A stretch of DNA of 60,000 nucleotides, taken from assembly GCA_030704615.1 (NCBI GenBank), contig CM060732.1, positions 49,025,053 to 49,085,052 on the forward strand, in the 5' to 3' direction. Below are positions 53,517-60,000 of the stretch, in pieces. This DNA is from Takakia lepidozioides (lineage: Eukaryota; Streptophyta; Takakiopsida; Takakiales; Takakiaceae). Every line of letters begins with the position of its first letter. Position 1 is the first letter of the stretch. A model generated the notes under the pieces. The model searched no databases. It was given only the letters and a program-made list of their open reading frames with translations, and was not told the DNA's origin. The position numbers and the translations under genes were made by a program.

Positions 53517-54145
53517 TCTCCTTCTATATATCGAGTACTCCCAGAGAGATTTATCCCCAGAAACGCTCACCCTAACAATACTCTACTTCTGTTCGCGGAT
53601 CACCAACTTTCAAGATATCGAGGATGAGCCTACAGCCCTGGCCCTGTTGGGGTCTGTTAATGCAGATGGCTGGGCAGTTCCCACACAGCAGAGTGATGCT
53701 TGTGAGAAAGGCTTTCTACCGTGCGGCTTTATACTAGGTGCGTCCCGAGGCCATGTTTAAAATAACCCAAGTCTATTTTCTTTTACTTTTACTTTTACTT
53801 TTACTTTTTCCCGAGTCTCGTTTCTTTTTCTTATTCTTATTCTTTTTAAAGAGAGGCGAGTTGAAGTAGAATGATATAATTTGGTCAAGATTGGATGTTC
53901 TAAGCGTTGAGGAATGTAAGGTTTTCTCGACTGCGCAATTGATGCACCTCTAAACGTTTGGGGAGGTCTCATTCCAGTAGAGCTGGCATTGCTTGAGCGT
54001 CCACATCATCCCTATTATACATCACTCCCTCGGAACGAAGGCACCTGGCATTGCTGGTCACAACGTCTCAATCCAAGAGTGGCCCCCGAGTTTAGTCAGG
54101 CACGTCGCTAAATTAAGAAATCGTTCAAATTTAGATCGATCGATC
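53172..54145 (-). repeat. Left arm of a large inverted duplication
   Basis: The reverse complement of this stretch matches 59148-60000 over its whole length with few differences. It includes the ELOF1 gene, its upstream region, an ACTTTTACTTTT tract (53785) and a GGAGGTCTCATTCCAGTAG block. The right arm runs off the window, so the full arm length is unknown. The spacer is about 5 kb. Confidence 0.85.
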
Positions 54146-54463
54146 ACCTTTTTGATCCCAACCAACTTTTGTCTACAAATGCACAACCCCAAATACCAAA
54201 ATAGCATCGATCGATGGCTTTGCTTCTGATTATCGCCCTCGAGCCTACGCAGATTGTACAAGCAGGGAAAACCGCAGGGCAAGAATTTTACGCAGCAAGG
54301 CGAACAGGCACAGTCGAACTCAAACTCAAAGAGAAAAACGATCTGGACAAGCTGGCCAGCAGCTGCAAATCCAACGCCTGAGCACTGGATTCCGAGAGAG
54401 ACAAAGAGCTGCAACTCAGATTAATGCCACTTTGAGCCAGATTAATGCCAGCCTGTTATAAAT

Positions 54464-55321
54464 GGATCTCTTTGCACATGTCCATGGTGGGCCCGGGGCC
54501 ATTTCCTAACATTTTTATCTTCTTCATACGGATCGAAGCCATGTAATACTTGTCGTAAACGAAGAATATGCAGAAACTACTTCTGTGTTGATTGTCATGA
54601 AGGACATCTTTGTGATATGGAGTTTACAGTTCCTAGCAACGCCCACTTTAGTCATCGTCGCCTGCAAATACGAAAAGCCTCAAACAGAAACGCAGTTCGT
54701 AGCGTCGACATCTGCGAACTTGTTGAGGTGGCAGGAATTCAGGAGTACATTATCAATGACCATACATTTTCCTTTCTTTCCGCTTCACCCGGGAAGAAAG
54801 AACGAGTTGTGGCCCAGTCCAAGAAGTCTGGAGCGACGGACCCCAGGGCACTTTGCAGCACTTGTAAATGGAAATTGATCAAGGCACGCTCACCGCACGA
54901 GGACAGAAACATTCTGCTGTCCCTTCCATCTGGTGAGCCCACGCAGCTCCTGCCAACGAACTTGAGCAAGCAGCAAGGCGGTTTACTGTTTTGCTCCTTA
55001 GAGTGCAAGCTGCTGGGTCTGGACACAACTAGCGATCTAATCAGAACTTCTAGCCAGATTCAAGGAGGACAAGAGGAGGGCGACGAGAGAATCCATGTCC
55101 ATATTGTAGGTGCACAAGCGTGCTTAGGAGCGTTTCCCCCAGGTGCATCTTTTGACAGTGCCATCAACGCAACACTTACCCCGGCGGCGTTGTTACCTGA
55201 GGAATGTGTGCCACCGAAGAAGCGCCGGTCTTACGTACGCCCTGCTATCATAGAAGCAGAGGAGGAGGACGAGAGAATCCAGGCATCCTTCAATAGTGTC
55301 GGGGCACAATTACCGTGCTAA
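54464..55321 (+). CDS. PLATZ-type zinc-dependent DNA-binding protein
   Basis: The open frame through 54464-55321 reads PWWARGHFLTFL, then CNTCRKRRICRNYFCVDCHE and GHLC, then HRRLQIRKASNRNAVRSVDI, GIQEYIINDHTFSFL, CSTCKWKLI and LLFCSLECKL. This is the PLATZ order: a B-box-like zinc site, the basic R-R-x-x-x-x-D-x-V-R helix, the I-x-Y-x-IN strand, and a second C-x2-C...C-S-L-x-C-K zinc site. PLATZ proteins are plant factors that bind A/T-rich DNA and mostly repress transcription. The start is unclear: the frame is open upstream of the first in-frame ATG at 54617, so a 5' exon is likely missing from this model. Unlike most family members the visible part has no intron. The C-terminal tail carries a duplicated GDERIHVHIVGAQ / DERIQASFNSVGAQ unit and PPKKRRSYVRPAI. 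Confidence 0.8.
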   Translation, partial: GSLCTCPWWARGHFLTFLSSSYGSKPCNTCRKRRICRNYFCVDCHEGHLCDMEFTVPSNAHFSHRRLQIRKASNRNAVRSVDICELVEVAGIQEYIINDHTFSFLSASPGKKERVVAQSKKSGATDPRALCSTCKWKLIKARSPHEDRNILLSLPSGEPTQLLPTNLSKQQGGLLFCSLECKLLGLDTTSDLIRTSSQIQGGQEEGDERIHVHIVGAQACLGAFPPGASFDSAINATLTPAALLPEECVPPKKRRSYVRPAIIEAEEEDERIQASFNSVGAQLPC

Positions 55322-57140
55322 GGAGCGCTTCCTGGAAAAGCTGCAGGTCCTGAAGATTCAAGCAAGGCATGCAGGAGACTAAACGATGAATTAGTCGCAC
55401 CCTCTACTCTTTGTGGATTCAAAATCTACATAAGGAGCCCAGCTATCGTACCTGCACCTTCTGACGATGCCAGCATCTCAACACTTACAACCTCGGTCAG
55501 ACGGTAGGAGGAGTGTTTGCCTCCAAAGAAGCGTCCATATTCTCAGTTATGACAGAAGCAGATCAGACGCAAGCACAAGAGCAATCCGTGGCTATGAAGA
55601 GACTCAAGTGCTGACGCCAGCGTTGAGACTAGGGATCAGGGCTCATCCACTGCGTAATCTCCACTCGTTTGCAGAACTAGTGCGTTGTGGCAACAGAGTA
55701 GTGCAGGCGTAGTGCATCCCATGCAGACAATTGATGCATTCAAACAATCGCCCACTTGAGTATGTGTGTGGGTGCCAAGTGCCAACTCTTTATAAGTCTG
55801 GATTAAATGTCGAAAGTCTGTAAATGTGAGTAACTTAAATTGTACTATGAAGTAGACCTAATAAATATGAGCACTGTGCTCGGAAAAATTGGATATCTTT
55901 CACACTGTACAGGTCTGACTTGCACTAGATTAGGGTAATCCAAGGGAGTTCAATCAATTGATCAAGACCCCTTGAATTTGGTTACATGCTTACAGTAACA
56001 TGTAAATCTGTTCAGTCCATGAGGCAGCGAGGGTTTTTCCCTGTGTGATCGGATTGCTTTCTTTTCTCTTGTACTGGTGTTACTGTTGTCCTCACATTGT
56101 CGATGTTGTTGAATGAGAGGGGAATTAGAGTGATCTTGAGTGGGTATGAGCGAAATAAACACAAGTTGGCGGCCCAGTCTAACTAAATTGGGGAGGGGAG
56201 AAACATGGAAGTACGTTGGAGTAGACTCAGATACACAAAATAATGTGAGGTAGCTTAAAAATGTTCCCATTGTATTAGTTAATGAGGTTAGAGGTTAGAG
56301 TGGTGACTAGTCTGTGGTAGAGCAGCCTGAGTAAAGACAAGCTACAATTTGTTTTGTTTACTGGCAAACTATCTCCGCTTTGCATAATTGTTCAGTTTTG
56401 TTGAAATTCTTGGTAGAGACTAGAGACAGTCACATTAAGGATGGCTACAAAGCACCATGTCACTCATCAACACTGAAAACAATTGGACATAGACAGTTGA
56501 TAATAGGTATCTTCATCAGACTGCATTGGAGAGACTGCAAATAATCCACTTGATGTTGGGCAGCATGAATGAAGTTAGTCGCTGGTGTTAAGATACAGTC
56601 AATGAAGTTAGCGATTGCACACCTCACTGTACATTCGCCACTCCAGGATGGCACAACCTTGTCGTCATCCGTTCACGATCGGAATTCATTCATCCGGAAA
56701 CTGTAAAAAGAAGCGGGAAGCTCGCAGCAGTTGAACGTTTTCTTCTTCGCTGTTTCTGACAAGCGCAGCTCCGGCTGCCATCCATCCATCCATCCATCCA
56801 TCCATCGCGCACTGGACGTTGGGGCAGGCCATGGCGTGAAGCCAATGAGAGATCTGTGCATCTATCGGTCCGGTTCTTTCTACTGCTACATGCTATGCTA
56901 ATTATGCGCTGTAATGCAACAGATCTTCCCAGCAAGGATGTGTGGACTGATGACGGGGGCTAAAATTCAGCCAATAAACTGCCTCTCTGTACCTGATACA
57001 TGATGTGCTGCTTGAACCTTGCTGCTTGTTATCATATTTCGACCACCTGTGTGCCTTCTGGACATCGTCATGTTCACTTAAGAATGGTTAGTCTGGTGTT
57101 TTCTTAGTGCCTTGTGGTACGGACGGCGGTGACAATACTG
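55322..57140. other. 3' flank of the PLATZ gene; no further gene seen
   Basis: To about 55560 the sequence holds a further decayed repeat of the PLATZ tail (CCTCCAAAGAAGCGTCC at 55521). A TCCA microsatellite runs from 56778 to 56806. Remaining ORFs are short and without recognisable domains. Confidence 0.45.
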
Positions 57141-57163
57141 AGGTGTGTGCTCATTCGTTATAT

Positions 57164-57222
57164 CCGTATGTGTGTGTATGTGTGTGTGTGTGTGTGAGAT
57201 ACACACACACGCAGACAGAGAA
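57164..57222. repeat. TG/CA microsatellite that can fold back
   Basis: A TGTG run (57164-57195) is followed within a few bases by ACACACACAC (57200-57210), so the two can pair as a hairpin. Confidence 0.7.
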
Positions 57223-58944
57223 AAGGAGAGAATAGACCTCTCGCTTACCATAGACGTAGCAATTTGGAGTGTCGAGGAAGCACAATCTACTGTATTCGTA
57301 AACTGTTGTACCCTACGCGAATATGCATTGGACTGGCTTTGCGTTCTGAACAGTATCATGACATACATTATGGATGCCAACGAGGAGGAGCGTGCCAAGG
57401 TAAGGTTCTTTTTGTTGAAATCTCCGTACGTATGTGTCCATTCACCTCTAGATCTAAAAGTCGTTGCACATGCATAGGGAGGATTCCCGAGGATCTGCAT
57501 AGATCACAATACATTACCTTCAGACGGCTTGACTTCCAATTGCTATGGCCCCGAGGGACCCCGGGTCCCCCTAAAGCTTTAATCATGTTGTTAACAGGTT
57601 TGAATGATGAGCTGAATGTGGTCTGAGACTGTGAATGTTAAATTTGATGCTCCTTATCGAGAGGTCATTCTTCTGTATGTTTTGTGCGCATGCAGGGCCA
57701 CAGAATCGACATCTCTAGTACGGTCGATCTGACATTAATGGAGTTTTGGTAAGCATTCTCTAGAATCTACTGGTCACTTGGTTGGCCATTTTGTATATAT
57801 TAGAGAGAGAGAGAGAGCTATGAGGGGCTACCCTTTGTATGTTGTTCACTTAACTAGCCCTGGTTCTCTCTCACATGAAACACAAATGACAATTTCTGAC
57901 ACCTTTATAAGATGATTCGGGGAAAGAACATTTGTTAATCAGTACTTATTGGTAGCGACTCTGGGACATAAAAGGTACCAAACACCAAAATGAACTCTAT
58001 TGTGCTCCTATTGTGACCAAAAACATTTATGATGTAGCACCTCCTTGCGTGGCTGAGGTACTTGAATCGAAATTTTTGCAGGCCCTGACACGCTGCAACT
58101 CCGCACTGCGGTTGCTTCTGTCACTTCATTCCCTTCGCTCTGCAGGTGGGCTAGCTACTCCATCTCTATCCGTGATGTCCTAATATGAGGTTGCTTCTTT
58201 CTACACAGAACAATAGTTGAAAATGTAGTATGTAGAGGATCGAATAGACTTGGGAGCAAAAACAGGGGCTACTTGGAAAATATTACATAAGCGTGATGAA
58301 CTAGCTCTTTTAGGAACTTGACCATTGGAACACCTCCGATGTAAGAGAAAGTGAAGAAAGCTAGGAGCCCGTTAGTATGAGATTCTGGTCCGCCTCTTCG
58401 AGGAGATTGAACCAACTGGTTGAATTGTATTTCTGCAGGAAATTCTAAAACAACAACACTGGAGCCAACAGTGGGCCATGAGGCAGTCATGGACTTGCCA
58501 GAGGTACCTGTAGGGCCTCCTTCATTCATATGTACCACTAAAGTAGTACAAATTATGCGCGGGCCTGTGGACGTGGTGTATATTCTCTTAGATGTACAAA
58601 TTTAATTGGCAGAGACTTTGTAGCAAATCTTAGGCTCCAGGTGTATACAATTTCAGAATATGGATCAATGACTACATTGGGGAAAGAGGAGCACCGGCAT
58701 GCTATGGTATGTCCCATTCTCATGGCAATACCTTACATGTCGGAGTAAGTGTGCATGTTCACAGAGGTATGAGCGACTGGTAGGAGCCATACGACTACTG
58801 GAAGAAGAATTGCAAGCGGAGCGCCAGAAATCCCAGAGGCACCATGCATGCCAATTCCAGGCCGATATTGCCCGACTGTTTCTTTTCGTGGGAGGCATTC
58901 TTGCTGTCATGGCAGTCTGCTACCATGAATTGCCTCCTACTTAA
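57212..58944 (+). CDS. Possible multi-exon gene ending in a coiled coil and membrane helix
   Basis: Candidate exons: about 57212-57399 (DVAIWSVEEAQSTVF, MDANEEERAK, donor AAG|GTAAGG), 57696-57748 (GHRIDISSTVDLTLMEF, donor GTAAGC), 58082-58144 (CNSALRLLLSLHSLR), about 58440-58500, and 58770-58944. The last exon reads RYERLVGAIRLLEEELQAER, a heptad-like helix, then IARLFLFVGGILAVMAVCYH, a single membrane helix near the C-terminus (a tail anchor). Not all exon phases join cleanly, and I recognise no family. It lies inside the spacer of the inverted duplication. Confidence 0.3.
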
Positions 58945-58974
58945 GAGCAAAAAATATGTTGAAAGTTCCACGTG

Positions 58975-59117
58975 CGGGTATATATCAGTGTTGTGCGGGT
59001 AGTTCCATTTTAAGGAACCCGCCGGGTCCGGGTTCGGGTAGTTTTTTGGAGCATAGTCCGGGTTCGGGTCCGGGTTTTTGAAAATTGGAAAATCCGGGTC
59101 CGGGTTCGGGTTTATAT
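58975..59117. repeat. CCGGGTTCGGGT repeat
   Basis: Repeated CCGGGTTCGGG and CCGGGTCCGGGT units, with three or more GGG runs in several places. The minus strand is C-rich. Such DNA can form a G-quadruplex. It ends about 30 bases before the right arm of the inverted duplication. Confidence 0.65.
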
Positions 59118-59147
59118 ATGTTGAAATGAGGTTGGGATAAAAAAGGC

Positions 59148-60000
59148 GATCGATCTAAAGTTGGAGTGAAACGATTTCTTAATTTAGCGACGTGCCTGAC
59201 TAAACTCGGGGGCCACTCTTGGATTGAGACGTTGTGACTTGTGACCAGTAATGCCAGGTGCCTTCGTTCCGAGGGAGTGATGTATAATAGGGATGATGTG
59301 GACGCTCAAGCAATGCCAGCTCTACTGGAATGAGACCTCCCCAAACGTTTAGAGGTGCATCAACTTCCTGAATTTGACAATGCAAGTACGCCTCTCTTTA
59401 AAAAGAAAAAGAAAAAGAAAAAGAAACGAGACTCGGGAAAAAGTAAAAATAAAAGTAAGAGCAAATAGACTTGGGTTATTCTAAACATGGCCTGGGGAGT
59501 CGGGACGCACCTAGTATAAAGCCGCACGGTAGAAAGCCTTTCTCAAGCATCACTCTGCTGTGTGGGAACTGCCCAGCCATCTGCATTAAGAGACCCCAAC
59601 AGGGCCAGGGCTGTAGGCTCATCCTCGATATCTTGAAAGTTGGTTATCCGCGAACAGAAGTAGAGTATTGTTAGGGTGAGCGTTTCTGGGGATAAATCTC
59701 TCTCGGAGTACTCGATACATAGAAGGAGAATGGGGAAGAGAAAATCAACAGGGCAGCTGCGACAGGTCAGGAAGGTTCAGCCGAAGCTTGCTACGAGTTT
59801 CACGTGCCCCTTCTGCAATCATCGTGACAGTGTGTCTTGTACAATATTTAAGAAGGATAAATTTGGGCAGGTTGATTGTAGCATCTGCTTTGCGACATAC
59901 GCTACCAAGGTGGATAACTTGACACAGCCCATCGACCTATACAGCGAATGGATCGACGAGTGCGAGCGTGTCGACGGTCACGTTGTTACAAAAAAAGCGG
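59148..60000 (+). repeat. Right arm of the inverted duplication
   Basis: Near-identical inverted copy of 53172-54145. Visible differences are small: 59380-59470 has AAAAAGAAAAAG and AGTAAAAATAAAAGT where the left arm has longer TTTTACTTTTAC runs, and CTCGGAGTACTCGATACATAG replaces the left form with TATATATCGAGTACTCCCAG. It continues beyond the window. Confidence 0.85.
59730..60000 (+). CDS. ELOF1: Transcription elongation factor 1 (ELOF1/Elf1), copy 2, cut by the window edge
   Basis: Starts at the ATG 59730 (MGKRKSTGQLRQVRKV). The zinc site (CPFCNH, CSICFATY) and PIDLYSEWIDECERVDG are intact, and the residues I can read agree with copy 1. The frame is open to the edge after HVVTKKA. Both copies look functional. 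The conserved coding sequence of both arms points to a recent duplication or to gene conversion between the arms. Confidence 0.88.
   Translation, partial: MGKRKSTGQLRQVRKVQPKLATSFTCPFCNHRDSVSCTIFKKDKFGQVDCSICFATYATKVDNLTQPIDLYSEWIDECERVDGHVVTKKA

Overview
The window looks like nuclear DNA of a green-lineage eukaryote. Genes are split by GT-AG introns. There is a PLATZ-type plant zinc-finger gene, an ELOF1 (Elf1) gene, a Ty3/gypsy chromovirus primed by initiator tRNA-Met, and CACTA (TNP2), MULE and hAT remains, with telo-box-like AACCCTAA motifs. A transposon-rich streptophyte, possibly a charophyte alga such as Chara, fits best, but the species is an inference. Most of the DNA is accessory: nested transposons, decayed copies and repeats.

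Layout. 1-583 (-) is an unrecognised ORF running off the left edge. 1435-7071 (+) is a ten-exon gene (copy A) with an N-terminal ParB/Srx-like domain and a C-terminal permuted DNA-methyltransferase-like domain. 7.2-31.5 kb is a nest of long mirror-image repeat arms carrying two families of short dyad repeats. It is interrupted by a chromovirus (10753-17327, TSD GTTAT), by LINE 3' fragments, by a gene of unknown function (20974-22578, -) and by two opposed SET-domain fragments (24.5-26.1 kb). 32.2-36.4 kb is a decayed CACTA TNP2 transposase. 37.2-37.5 and 43.3 kb hold tRNA-derived SINE-like heads. 37846-43045 (-) is copy B of the ParB/methyltransferase gene, 44.0-47.3 kb a broken MULE transposase with a SWIM finger, 47.45-49.44 kb (-) the 5' half of copy C, and 49.93-50.68 kb (-) a hAT fragment. 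53.2-60.0 kb is a ~5 kb spacer with a PLATZ gene, flanked by an inverted duplication in which each arm carries an ELOF1 gene.

The most interesting system is the ParB/methyltransferase family. Copies A and B share intron positions and phases along the whole gene; copy C shares those in its surviving half. Both long copies carry, inside introns, an array of ~20-28 bp palindromes spaced roughly 70-160 bp, and the palindrome differs between copies: GAATGTCGTTGACGACATTC type in introns 1 and 5 of A, a CGCCGGCG-core type in intron 1 of B. A gene for a ParB-like DNA-binding/methylase protein that carries its own private palindrome array suggests a self-targeting or self-marking system. That link is inference. 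The arrays, exon structure and motif order are seen directly. Copy A has several frame breaks and copy B is clearly decayed, so neither need be active now.
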